From the NCBI GenBank assembly GCA_037043235.1, contig JAWRVZ010000155.1, positions 372,001 to 436,000 of the forward strand: a stretch of DNA of 64,000 bases. The letters run 5' to 3'. Origin of the DNA: Rhodeus uyekii (taxonomy: Eukaryota; Chordata; Actinopteri; Cypriniformes; Acheilognathidae). Shown piece after piece: positions 40,567 to 50,785 of the stretch (position 1 is the first letter of the stretch; each line of letters starts with the position of its first letter). The notes under the pieces were generated by a model. The model ran no database searches and was not told where the DNA came from. It saw only the letters and a program-made list of their open reading frames with translations. The translations under genes were made by a program, and so were the position numbers.

Positions 40567-40589
40567 TATACATATACTATGATAACTTG
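40512..40589. repeat. 78-bp AT-rich palindrome
   Basis: The left arm CAAGTTATCATAGTATATG, continuing into TATAATATATATA, is mirrored exactly by the right arm ending CATATACTATGATAACTTG. There is one mismatch in 39 paired positions and no loop. This can extrude a cruciform in DNA or fold into a long hairpin in the transcript. It is not pure (AT)n: the outer 18-19 bases of each arm are complex sequence. Confidence 0.92.
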
Positions 40590-41379
40590 ACTATATAGTA
40601 CATTGAAGCCAGCATATACAAATATTGGTTTATCTTGATAACAATCAGCAACATTCATTCATAATTTGCTTAATCATTCTTGTATTTCAGGATAACACTA
40701 AATGTATTTCTAATCCAGATTAGGATTCACTAGTTGATTGTCAATCTTATAGGGTAGAAATACAGATTCATTTTATTGCTGAGCTAAAATGTTTAACCCT
40801 TAAGATGTGGGGACAAAATGTACATCGGAATCTTTGACTTAGTGAGGGCGTTTTCTGGGTCCCCATCAGGCAAACAGCTTATAAATCATACTAAATTATG
40901 TTTTTTGAAAATGTAAAAATACAGTCCGTTTTCTGTGATTGGGTAGGGTTAGTCTAAGGGGATAGAATTGACAGTTTATACAGGATTTAAAATCAAAAAA
41001 TCATTAAGTCTATGGAAAGTCCCCATAAAACATGAAAACACAATGTGCGTGTGTGTGTCCCTTGAGGGTGTCTGCAGAAGGGGAGATAAGACGCTAGTGT
41101 AGGACACTAGTGGATAGTGTTCACAGAATCCTGATGATCTTATCTTTTCTCTACTTCCCTTTCTCCTTCTTTCCTTCATCCTTTCTTCTCCCTTGTGCTG
41201 CAATTTTCACAGCATGCATGTTTCACATCTACAGGGTTAGGCTGAGAGGGAGTGAATTGTCCCTAAATCTTGCTTCTGTCTTGTTTTATCAAAGTCAAGA
41301 ATATAGTGTGAAATGCCTTGTTAATATTTTGGTGCAAATTCATCTTGAAATTTGCAAGTTAAGTTATGTACACCACAGT
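40590..41379. other. Intron 1 with a TG-tailed repeat copy
   Basis: Non-coding. The block TATGGAAAGTCCCCATAAAA at about 41010, followed by a short TG run (41045-41059), is another copy of the TG-associated repeat at 17775 and 20522. The preceding 40800-41010 (GATGTGGGGACAAAATGT, GGGTCCCCATCAGGCAAACA) belongs to the same repeat by appearance. Confidence 0.5.
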
Positions 41380-41660
41380 TCAAAAGTTTTTTTTATTTTT
41401 TTTATTATTTGTTTAGGAAGTTATACTTTTGTTCGGTTTAATGGATCCTTGCCGAATAAAAAATGACAACTAGGAATATAGAATTTTTGCAAAAGATTTC
41501 CAGTTCAAATAAATGCTGTCTTTTTGAACTTTATATTCGTCAGAGAATCATAAAAATACATCATGGTTTCCACTATGTTTTCAACCTAAAAATAAGATAT
41601 TAAGAAATGTTTCTTGAGCACCAAATTAGCATATTGATGAATTCTTTGACTTATGCATTT
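41380..41660. repeat. Cyprinid repeat X, copy 5
   Basis: Visible blocks are CAGTTCAAAAGTTTTTTTTA, TTTAATGGATCCTTGCCGAA, CAAATAAATGCTGTCTTTTT, AAGAAATGTTTCTTGAGCAC and AAATTAGCATATTGATGA. The right part is lost. Confidence 0.65.
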
Positions 41661-41727
41661 TACAGTAATATTAATACATTTCATTTATTCATTAATTGTA
41701 AGAACATTCCGTTAGATTTTTTAAGCT

Positions 41728-41890
41728 AAAATTTTATATATAAAAAAATTCCCATGTACATATTATGTGGTTATTATAGTAATTACAATAACTGGGTAAT
41801 CACTACATAAGATGTACTAAATTTGAACAAACCCCTAAACTTAACCTTAACCCATGTAGTTACCTTATGTTACCCAGTACTTTAGGTACT
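41728..41890. repeat. Dispersed repeat, GTAATTACAATAACTGGGTA type
   Basis: GTAATTACAATAACTGGGTA, CCCTAAACTTAACCTTAACC and CATGTAGTTACCTTATGTTA are blocks of a repeat often seen in cyprinid introns. The family name is not known to me, and the ends were not resolved. Confidence 0.45.
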
Positions 41891-43049
41891 GTGAAGAAAA
41901 AAAGTGCAACCAATTTTGGTCCTGTGTTTGGTTGCCATTTGATTTCCATTTTAAAATCTGGGTTTTAAAATAAAACGAGTTAAGAATCGCTTTTAAAGTC
42001 ATTTTTTATTTGATTTATTTTTCCAGTGTGCTTGGAGACGTGCCCTGATGTTCAAATGAAACAAACCTCAGAGACTATTTCCTCTGTTTTTCACAAGCTT
42101 TTGCTCCGAAACCCCTCCATTACCATCCGAACATTGTGTTTTATCTTCACTGCTCCCTTTGTACTGTATTTTCTTTTCTCTTTCTCTGTTTTCTCTCTGT
42201 TGTCCTTAAAGTGCTGTCTTGACCAGACGGAAAGAAACAATATTGCTTTTAGAGGACAAACAAATAGAGCCTCTCCATTATCTTTCCGTTCATCCCGTAC
42301 ATTTGTGCACGTTCGCCTGTGTATGTGTGCGCGCTCAGCTTGTCAAGTGGGACCGGGAAGCATGCACAAGTGTCCCATGAGAGCTCTAGCCCGTTCTATA
42401 ACATGACAAGCCCTCAGAGGAGCACGCCAAGCTGTCACACTGAGCTCTCCCCAACGCTAATGAGTCAGAGTTAATTAAAAAAAAAAAAACAGGCAGGACT
42501 GCAGGAGACACACATCGACACACACACACATATACGCAAACGTACATGCGCTCACCCAACCTGTCCGGGGTTAAACAAACTGAGTGGACAGCGGGGAAGA
42601 ATATTGCTGAGTCATGCTCTAGCCTCAGGGGGCCCATGTGTGTGGACGTCAGCACGTGTGTCCCTTGTGTGTTTTTAGCGTCCCTGCGGCACTGAGACTT
42701 TTATGGGGAGTCAGGGAGAAAGCTACACTACCGCTGCTCTCACAGTCTTTTTACTTAGTTCCCTTTTCTCTTTTCTGAGTTCACAATTTTCTTTTTGTAT
42801 CCACCAAAATTGTTTCTAAAATGGTTAGCTGCTATACAGCTTTAGCTGTTGCTATTTGGGCTAACCTAGTTTGAGTTCTGGATTGGGGACCTTTTCCGAT
42901 CCCATCCCAATCCCTTTTACTCTTCACTTTATGTCTACTCTTATACTATCCTATCTCATAGGGCATTTATCTTTTATCTTTATCTAAATTTGTCTATCTT
43001 TATCTACATAGCATTTAGCTACACTGGTTAATGTATTAGCATTATCGGC

Positions 43050-43217
43050 TAACAATGTGCAATACATTTTTAAAGCATGATTTTTAATTTTTGTTAACTT
43101 TAGTAATATTCATTGTTCATGTTAGTTCACAGTGCATCTGTAAATGTTAACAAACACAATTTGCGTTTGAAAATATATTAGTTAATGTTGAAATTACTGT
43201 TGACTATGGCACTGTTT
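43050..43217. repeat. GTTAATGTTAACAAA-type repeat, left part
   Basis: It contains CATTGTTCATGTTAGTTCAC, TGTAAATGTTAACAAACACA and TATTAGTTAATGTTGAAATT, characteristic of a common cyprinid repeat. The expected continuation (AATAAATTCTGTAAAAGTAT) is found only at 43855, after the inserted element. Confidence 0.6.
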
Positions 43218-43850
43218 ATCCCAGGTAAGAAACATTTTGGTCGATTAAATCCTAGTGTAAACAGGCTCTAAAATGTTTTGAGCTTGTCCACTTTTGACCA
43301 CTTCCAGATTTAGTCGAAAAAACATTCGACTGGACTGCTTTCATGGTATAAACACTCATGTGGTCAAATGCATTCGAACAGCCACAAAAGACTGCCTATT
43401 CTCCGCCTACTGGCTTACTCCTTAAACATTAAGGGATGTGTGCTAGCCAGATGGGGTTTAAACTTTGTCAGCTGGGTACTCAAGTTTGGTTTAAACTTTG
43501 GCGATGAAAAAGCATATCAAGCGCAAAGTTCTCTCACCATTCCTGATTTCTATCACAGCATTCGGCACAGTTTTGTGGCTATCAGAACAGAAACAAAAGC
43601 TGATGCTCTCAGTGTGTTTTTTTCGTTTTTCTGTCTCTGGGCGCATTCATATGTAAATTTTGCAAGCTTATTTTGTGCTTTAGATTGAATATCTGGAAAA
43701 GAAAAACAGATTTAAATGGCCAATAGACCCTTCCCTTGAAGAAATCAGGAAGGGTTTGAAAATGGACAAATGATGTGTGTAAATGAGAATGTGTATACCT
43801 CGTCTACTTGTGATCTGATCGACCAAAATACATCTTAATCCCAGGGTCTA
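43218..43850. mobile_element. Inverted-repeat element inserted in the preceding repeat
   Basis: The left end ATCCCAGGTAAGAAACATTT then TGGTCGATTAAATCC is mirrored imperfectly by the right end GATCTGATCGACCAAAATAC then ATCTTAATCCCAGG. The interior has no transposase ORF. The outer repeat continues on both sides, which supports a true insertion about 630 bp long. The superfamily was not determined. Confidence 0.6.
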
Positions 43851-43950
43851 AGATGAATAAATTCTGTAAAAGTATTGTTCATTGTTAGTTCATCTTAAAT
43901 CTTACTCCGTAAGCTAACGTTAACGAATGAAACTTTATTGTAAAATGCTA
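43851..43950. repeat. GTTAATGTTAACAAA-type repeat, right part
   Basis: AATAAATTCTGTAAAAGTAT, TGTTCATTGTTAGTTCATCT and ACGAATGAAACTTTATTGTA complete the repeat begun at 43050. Confidence 0.6.
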
Positions 43951-45143
43951 ACAAAATCTCATTGATTAATTTTGTATAATTTTTACAAAAACAGAAGCTG
44001 TGTTTAGCATAGTATATATTTGTAAGGATTGGTTTTCTTTCATAACCAAAATGGTTTTTATTCCTTTTTTTGTTAAAAAGAAAAGATTAGCATCTTGCTG
44101 CAACAAGGGTTTGTTTGAAAATAAATGAATGTTTTAATTTTCCATTTTGGTTGGCAATCAGTCCTTCCATCTTATCGTCGTTTGTGACACTATTAGCATG
44201 CAGGCGGAAATGTCAGCGGCAGATTATCATGTTTACTCAGCATATTAATATATTAGCATTTTTTTAATATTAATGCAAGATTAGCATATACATTAGCATC
44301 CATTAACATGCTTTTGCATATTCAAATTTGCTTACTTCATGTACAAATGCAACGCTAATCGTTTCAGCTTTTGTTCAGTGGTTATTGCACTCAATTCCTA
44401 TCCCAGTGGGATTTTTGATTAAGTTGACGCTGAAAAGATTCACGGTTGTTTTTAGCGAACTACTTTAGCGGGGTGAGATTAGCATCATATGAGAGTGAAT
44501 GCTTGTTCGTAGAACTGAATGTTAACACAAATGCACATTGATGCACATTAGGGCAGATGTTCTGAGGAGGGACGGGAAGATTGTCGTCTTGTCACACTGA
44601 ACTAAATACAGAGTCATGAGTTGCAGAATGCTGAGAAAAAGATCCTTGGATGAACTTTCTTTCTTCTTAAAGATTTCCTCCATAACTTTTTGTTGCTGTT
44701 GTTGTCGTTGTTTGGTTATCCTTTCATCATGCAGCAAACTTTGTTAATTCTCTCCTGCTAGAATCTGCATATCTTGCTTAGAACAGACTCTTGTTTATTT
44801 GGATCAAAGCCACATTGTCTCTAAATTCTCACATTTTGTTTTCATGTGTTTCAGGTCTCGAAACGTAGAAAATTGGGGAATGTGATAATATATTGAACGT
44901 TGTAGTTATGCTCTGAGATAAGATAATGGTATCCAATAATCTAATATTATCTAGCTTCCTAAATTTTTTTTAAATCCCATCATTCACATTACTAATAATG
45001 AATAATTATGAATTTGTTGTCATGTAGTTACGATCTATTAAGTGAAATAAATTGTTATTAGTGCTGTCAAATTGATGAATCATGATATAAAATATAAAAG
45101 TTTGTTTATATAATAAGTGAGTGTGTGCACTCGTGCTTGTGTG

Positions 45144-45181
<38 letters not shown>

Positions 45182-46008
45182 AACACGATGTTTAGATGCA
45201 ATTTGATCGATTTTTGTCAGCCTTAGTTCCTAGTCATGATAAATGATTAATGAATTATACAATTATAATGCATTTAAAATACAGTATGTAGCTAAAAACG
45301 TTCTTCATTGTGGCCAGTAAAAAGTTTCTCACCAGTAAAGTTATACACTATATTTTATATATAAACAATTTTTTGTGCAAATGAGCATATTGTTGTATAA
45401 GATGATTTATCTGTCTGCCATAACTTTTTTTTTTCACGCTATGGTTTCAAACCAATCAGGTTTTGGTATATTAAAATGTTCAAGCTTGAGTGTTCTTAAA
45501 GCAGGTAATATTCTGAATGTTTAACGTTCTGAAGTCAGTTAATGCTGTTTTTTACAAAAAAAATTATGATCAGCTATTTTTATTGGCCAAAATATCCCAA
45601 ACAGTGCACCCTTATTGTCTGTCAAATTAATGAGCAAGCATACACAAACATACACTATTAAATGTTGATACCAGCAAGGCCTTGTAACCAGAAAATTAAA
45701 AGAAGCTGCATATTTTCTTTCACAAACACACACACACACTTGTATTTGCGCACACTCTCCATCTTTCTCTGGGGAGCGTGAGTGTGTATGGCTGTGGGCA
45801 TGTGCTCTCAGAACCTCTTCATCTCTCTTCTTTCTTTTATGTCTCTGAGTCTGCTACACAAATGTAATAACGTTGTTTTTCTTTCCTGGTTTGGCGAAAA
45901 CAATATGAAGGTAGAGAGCTCAGCTCTACTCAAACGGACACCTGCTTGTGTCTCAACCTCTCTGACCTGTCTTTAATTTATCTCTGTCTCTGTTATTTCC
46001 TTTCTCAG
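43951..46008. other. Intron 1, 3' part, no other gene
   Basis: Non-coding. A (CA)n tract lies at 45147-45177 and a shorter one at about 45725-45739. The last 30 bases before exon 2 are pyrimidine-rich and end CTCAG, a good acceptor. Confidence 0.55.
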
Positions 46009-46091
46009 GCTGTGCCTTCCTCACATACTGTGCAAGAGAATCGGCGCTAAAAGCTCAGACCGCGCTTCACGAGCAGAAGACGCTACCTGGG
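46009..46091 (+). CDS. celf4: celf4 coding exon 2: second part of RRM1
   Basis: This 83-bp exon completes the split Gly codon and adds 27 codons: CAFLTYCARESALKAQTALH then EQKTLPG (residues 90-116). With the Lys and Gly of exon 1, it forms the RNP1 motif KGCAFLTY, the RNA-contact strand of RRM1. Acceptor TTTCTCAG and donor GTAGGT are both good. The phase runs from 1 to 0, and the 83-bp length equals that of the matching exon in vertebrate CELF genes as I recall it. ARES at 98-101 differs slightly from mammalian CELF4 (ERES) and from CELF3/5 (ARDS). Skipping this exon would shift the frame. The next coding exon (expected to begin MNRPIQVKPAD) was looked for and not found before 64000. Confidence 0.95.
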
Positions 46092-46194
46092 GTAGGTCAC
46101 CACGGTCAAACTGCAACATAAACACACACATACACACAAACTAGAACAAATGGGTAGTTGACATACTTTTGAGAAGTTTGCCATGTGACATGCT

Positions 46195-46545
46195 AAACAA
46201 ATTTTCTATTTCAAATAAATGCTGTTCTTTTGAATTTTGTTCAAATAAATCCTGAAAGTGGGCTACTGTTCCCACAAAAAATATTAAGCAGAACTGTTTT
46301 CAGCTGATAATAGCAAAATCAGCATATTACAATGATTTCTGAAGAATTGTGTAGCACTGAAGAATAGAGTAATAATGCTGAAATTCAGCTTTGTCATCAC
46401 AGCAATATATTACATTTATTTTATACATAAAATATAAATATTAGAATAGGAAACTGTTATTTTCTAAATTTTATGAATTCAATTGTAATCATATTTTACT
46501 GTATTTTTGATTAAATAAACATAAAAAACACGTTTGAATGGTAGT
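46195..46545. repeat. Cyprinid repeat X, copy 6, close to exon 2
   Basis: It starts about 100 bp after the exon 2 donor. Blocks include CAAATAAATGCTGTTCTTTT, AATCAGCATATTACAATGAT, TTCTGAAGAATTGTGTAGCA, GAAATTCAGCTTTGTCATCA and the terminal GTTTGAATGGTAGTG. Confidence 0.72.
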
Positions 46546-46914
46546 GTGTGTATATAAATAAAATTGTGTGCATATTTAAACAAAATATAAATAAAATATA
46601 TGTCAGCTACCCAAAATTACATGTAATACATTTTACATTTTACATTTTAAATGCATTGTATGCAGGTTTGGCTAGAAGGTTTATTTTCGTGTAAATGTTT
46701 TGAGTCGTAAATCTCAAAAAGTTAACCCTCAAAAAGTGCCAATTCGTCTTTTAGGCTGCATTTTCAATCCCGTTGACTTGCTTCTCATACTCTTCCTTCC
46801 TTCTCCTCTCCATCGCTCTCTTACTTTCTGGAAGAGCCTTGTACCCAAGGGCAAGAACTACACAGCACCACATTAGAGCTGGCCTATTTATAGTGTCTTT
46901 TAGTGTCTCTGAGC

Positions 46915-47090
46915 ATGTGTGTGTCTGTGTGTGCGATCGTGCAGCATGAATGTCTTCAGGCACGTGTGTCTGCGTGTGTGCGTGTGTGTATGTGTATGTA
47001 TTACTCTGTCACTCCTCTTTAGGTTCAGTACAAACTTGCTGTCCCGCTCTAACATTGTTTGGTTGCAGTGAGTTTGTGTGTGTGTGTGTT
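46915..47090 (+). promoter_or_regulatory. UG-rich intronic sequence downstream of exon 2
   Basis: On the sense strand this holds TGTGTGTCTGTGTGTGCG, CGTGTGTCTGCGTGTGTGCG and GTGTGTATGTGTATGTATT, and then TTTGTGTGTGTGTGTGTTT at about 47070-47090. Transcribed, these are clustered UGU motifs, the kind of site CELF proteins bind. Their distance of 0.8-1.0 kb from the exon 2 donor makes splicing influence possible but unproven; such microsatellites are common. Confidence 0.3.
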
Positions 47091-47749
47091 TTGAAGTTTC
47101 TCCGTAAGCTCTTGCTCAGCTCGGTTTGGTGTGTTCTGTTTTAATGACGCCTCCAGGGAGAATGACAGTTGCCGTGGCGAACGGAATGCCTTTGATGCGA
47201 GTGATTATGACATCATAGATGTTGAATGCAAGGGGAGTCACTTTGCTATAGTTCCACTTCCTTTCTCTTATAGTGCAAAGAATATTCACTTTGTAAAAGC
47301 TGCACACAAAGCCATATACGTTTCGCTCATCCAACCCACCCCCCTCCCCCACATTAGCGTGTAAGTCATCATGTTAGATGTTGACTGTAATAAGAAAATT
47401 CCTTGATCGTCTTATTATGAGCACATCTATTTGCACGAAATGCAAACGCAGCAGCTGCAAATGAATTCAATCGAAGGCTCTGCCTATCACAAATGTTTCA
47501 TAAGAATACTAATTACCCAGAGGAACATTTTATCGCTCGGTTTGCTCATTCAGACCTCAGGAGACTTAATAGACTTCTTGGTTGTCTTTGTCATGGATGT
47601 TTTTCTTAAGAAATGTAAAAAGGTGTAAAATGAGATGTATAGTATGAGTAAAGGTGTAAAATGAATGTGAAGAGAAGAGATCATTTGGGTTAGGGAGAGA
47701 TGGGTTAATGACAAATGTTTGTTTGAGCTCATATTGAGATCTTAAGCTG
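47091..47749. other. Intron 2, possible conserved non-coding stretch
   Basis: 47150-47340 is non-repetitive, balanced in composition, and contains a TGACATCA (CRE/AP-1-like) motif at about 47208. The rest is AT-rich without recognisable features. Confidence 0.3.
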
Positions 47750-47751
47750 CT

Positions 47752-47936
47752 TTTCCACTGAACGGCCTAACCGTTCCATTCTGTGACAATCTGGCCCAGC
47801 CAGATAGATATGGTTTCATTTTCCTCGGTGGGGCTAATAACTTCTTTTAATTTTATTATTAGTTATATGTTTACGTCACTCAAACGGTGCACTTAGCAAC
47901 TAGCAGCCAGGCAACAGACAAGTGACCAATTCTGAG
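47752..47936. repeat. Outer layer of intron-2 nest, left part
   Basis: It starts GCTTTTCCACTGAACGGCCT, similar to the ends of PIF/Harbinger-type elements common in cyprinids (GCTTTTCCACTACA...). It reaches GGCAACAGACAAGTGACCAA before the SINE begins. Its continuation is at 49184-49290. An uninterrupted relative lies at 4911-5028. Confidence 0.5.
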
Positions 47937-48081
47937 CCAGGATGCTGGGATTAAACTCCTGCCCTTTTTTCCCGAAGGACATCCTGGGATTTTTAATGAC
48001 CACAGAAAGTCAGGACCTCGGTTTAAAGTCTCATCTGAAGTATGGTGCTTTTTGACAGTATAGTGTCCCCATCACTGGAGG
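47937..48081 (-). repeat. 5S-rRNA-derived SINE (SINE3-like), body part
   Basis: On the + strand it reads CCAGGATGCTGGGATTAAAC, GAAGGACATCCTGGGATTTT, TAATGACCACAGAAAGTCAG, GACCTCGGTTTAAAGTCTCA and GTATAGTGTCCCCATCAC. These are reverse-complement blocks of the zebrafish SINE3 family. The SINE's distal 3' tail is missing at the left. The SINE is broken at 48081 by the Tigger-like element and resumes at 49054. Confidence 0.75.
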
Positions 48082-49053
48082 GGGTGGAACCCGGTTATGT
48101 CGACCGCCTCGGGGGTTGCAAAAAAGCGTAGAGATAACCTAAGATCGAGAAAACCAAAAGCCAATATGGCGATTTATTTGATGAAGCGATCGGCATGCTA
48201 TAAAAAAAAGTACATACACTGTATATGTTTGCTAACAACAAAAGGCATATGTGCACCAACTAACAGCAGTAACGGCTACTTTATGTGTATGTCGGGAATA
48301 TACCTTTAAGACGGCGTATGTTGTTGTGTACGCGCTGTTCTTGTGTGAGCACGCGCAGGGAGGAGAGTGTTTTTGAATGTGGAGAGAGATGGCAGCTCTA
48401 CCGCTGACTTATATAGCATAATCTGCTGTTTCTATTTTCAGAGTGTTTTCTTTTTCCTGGTTTGTACTTACGCTCTTTACATGTTTGAGAAGACTGTGCT
48501 TGTACGAAACCCATCTATAAAGCTCGTCATCTGGGCAGTCGTCAACCACTCAAGATTTACCATTTATACGATAAAAACCACCTTCAATTCTCGATACAAA
48601 CCTTTAATTATATTCTCCAACATTGCAAACACAATTTCGCTCAAAGTGTAAACGGTCACAACACGCATAAACACATTCGCTCATAACACAGTCATTTCGC
48701 TCAGACACAGTTCTGAGAAGTATTGCACACGCGGTTGCTATGGTTTCGCGGCTGCACGGCACTGCGCCGCAAGAGTGAGTGAAGCGTCATTGGAGTGAAC
48801 AACTATACAGAACGTGATGAACGCGCAACGTGAACTCGGTACTATCATTAATAGCGGGGATCGAGATAACCGATGTAAATTGGCGACTTTGTCCCTCTTT
48901 TGTGCTCGAGATATCAGGGTTCGGCGACATAAAAGAATCAACATAACCGATAAGAAAATGCTAAGAAATATAGGGAGTTTGGCGGTTCCACTTTAAACGT
49001 CGACATAACAGGTTTGGCGAGATAACAGAGGTCGAGATAAGTGGGTTCCACTG
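48082..49053 (-). mobile_element. Tigger-like element, family 2, copy B (about 970 bp)
   Basis: This is the second copy of the 12804-13954 element, in opposite orientation. The right end reverse complements to CAGTGGAACCCACTTATCTC. The left end starts at about GTGGAACCCGGTTATGTCGA, its first bases degraded. The right flank has TA (49054-49055). Shared blocks include GGCGGTTCCACTTTAAACGT then CGACATAA, GTCCCTCTTTTGTGCTCGAG and AAAGAATCAACATAACCGAT, as well as GATGAAGCGATCGGCATGC. No intact transposase is visible. Confidence 0.8.
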
Positions 49054-49180
49054 TACTTGGAGGTTAGAACGCAGACTCACTAACACCTCTACCAGCAGCA
49101 ACCTGGTTCTCCTAGCAGGTCAACCATCCTGGTACTGACCAGGCTCAACCCTGCTGAGCTTCAGTGGACAACTAGTGCTG
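49054..49180 (-). repeat. 5S-rRNA-derived SINE (SINE3-like), 5S head
   Basis: Downstream of the inserted element the SINE continues (CTCACTAACACCTCTACCAG) into its head. Reverse complemented, the head gives CTGAAGCTCAGCAGGGTTGA, then GCCTGGTCAGTACCAGGATG. This matches the internal promoter half of 5S rRNA (AAGCTAAGCAGGGT, CCTGGTTAGTACTTGGATGG), which is the defining trait of SINE3. It is not a 5S gene: the sequence is diverged and fused to SINE body. Confidence 0.78.
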
Positions 49181-49183
49181 GGA

Positions 49184-49300
49184 GTTGCGACGTCATGCGA
49201 CGAGAATTTCAGGAAGAGAGCGGTTTGTAATCATGCTGTGCTAAACCAATCAAATGCAAATTGAGCTGGAACCATTTCTTCCCAGTTTTTGGACTTTTGT
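49184..49300. repeat. Outer layer of intron-2 nest, right part
   Basis: GCGACGTCATGCGACGAGAA, GCGGTTTGTAATCATGCTGT and GAGCTGGAACCATTTCTTCC align with the uninterrupted relative at 4935-5028, showing where the SINE split the older repeat. Confidence 0.55.
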
Positions 49301-50785
49301 TGGCAGATCTGAGCACAGTTTGTTGAGACTCTTTGAAACACTGAAGGAAACACAGGAGTGTGTACATTCCAGTGTTATTTTAGTATCATTTAGATACTGT
49401 TTTTTATTCATATTTTGAAATAGTTTTCTTGATATGTTACATTTTCATTTGAAATTTAAGTTAGTTATTTTTTTTATATGTCTATGTCTTTTATTTCAAT
49501 TTTAATTACTTTTTTTAGTACCATCAAGTTAAATTAAAAGAAAATGAGAAATGTTATTCATATTTTGTTGATATGTTCTATATAAACAGAAATCTCCATT
49601 TGTTCTCCAATTCAACTCATTTTCTCATTCTAGAATGAACCATTATGGCCACTTCAAAATAAAGTTCCACATTTTTATTGTGAATAATAAATACTTAGGT
49701 AAACAAAGAAAGAGAGACAGCGAGAGAAAGAAAAATAAATAAGTCTGAAGTGATGGCAAAAAGTTATTGGAACCTTTTATGTGTTTTATCTGCAGGAGAA
49801 TCTTGAGCCATCCTCCATCTCTTTTCCATTCTTTCTCTTTGTCCCCCTCTCGGCCTTTATGCAGTAATCTCTCTCATTTTTCCACTTCACTTGACAGCTT
49901 GATGGTTTTTAGGAAAGTGGTTTTTATGTTAGAAAGTTCTGTCAAGTGCAAGAAGGCCTCCCAAGTTCAAGTCAGGAAGAGATAGAAAGAGCCAAAAAGA
50001 GTGGGCTGTTCTTAGACCTTCAGTCGCTCCAAATGAATGATGAAAAACACATTTACGCCTGTTAGCTTAAAGCCTGACTCTCTGCGACAGTTTCTTTTGT
50101 TTTGTATGGCATACGCTTTCTGACTAAAATTGCACAAACATTTATATTGTGCTTATCGAGCATTTCTGCCAAATTTGACATCACAATATTGCAGCTATAA
50201 AGTAATGCAGCATAGAATATAGTGTTTGTATGTGTAATTTGGTTTAAGGTGTATTACCTACTGGTATGATACAGAAAATCAACTATTTGTACCTTATATC
50301 TTTTCTGGGTTATTACATGTAGGTATATGATCATTTGTCATATTTTCTGGGTTATATTCTACACTTTTGTATTTTGCATAATGTAATTTAAGGATCTTAT
50401 TTTAGTTTTACACAACCAATTTTCCAGCCTCTCTGACCTTTACAATTAAACCAGTTGTTTTGGTACTGTACCTTTAAGACTTTTATTTGTAAATTACTCA
50501 TCAGTGATTCAGGAAGTTGCTGATAAATAAATAAATAGTCAGTTATAAATGAACGTAGGTGATCATGTGTTAATGTGCTATCATTTTTTGAATAACATTT
50601 CACACACATTGGAACTGAAGCTTATAGTGTAACTTCACACAGTTTTTCAACCCACTTTGTATTGTTACAGTATTGGTAGTATTTGTAAATGAACAATGTT
50701 TACTCGTTTTTCATGTAACCTGGAGAGAGCAATTCACATTTATTTCTCAGCAAAAGTCTTTTGTATCTCCGCACATACAGTCAAT
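49301..50785. other. Intron 2, nothing recognised
   Basis: AT-rich non-coding sequence without exon-like segments or clear repeat ends. Confidence 0.45.

Larger units (their letters stand above)
19358..46008 (+). other. celf4: celf4 intron 1 (26.65 kb)
   Basis: It runs from the donor GTACGT to the acceptor with pyrimidine run TTATTTCCTTTCTCAG. It separates the two halves of RRM1. Translation reading into it would stop at 19408-19410. It holds many transposable elements and microsatellites, listed separately, and no other exon that I can support. Confidence 0.9.

Noticed and set aside
19093..46091. Assignment to celf3, celf5 or celf6
   Set aside because: The exon 1 motif KLFIGQIPRNLDEKDL and the DHD and FEEFGKIYEL residues fit CELF4; the others typically have GQIPRHL and EQFGRI(Y/F)EL.
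49054..49180. 5S rRNA gene
   Set aside because: The 5S-like part is diverged, truncated and fused to SINE sequence on the same strand, so it is a 5S-derived SINE.
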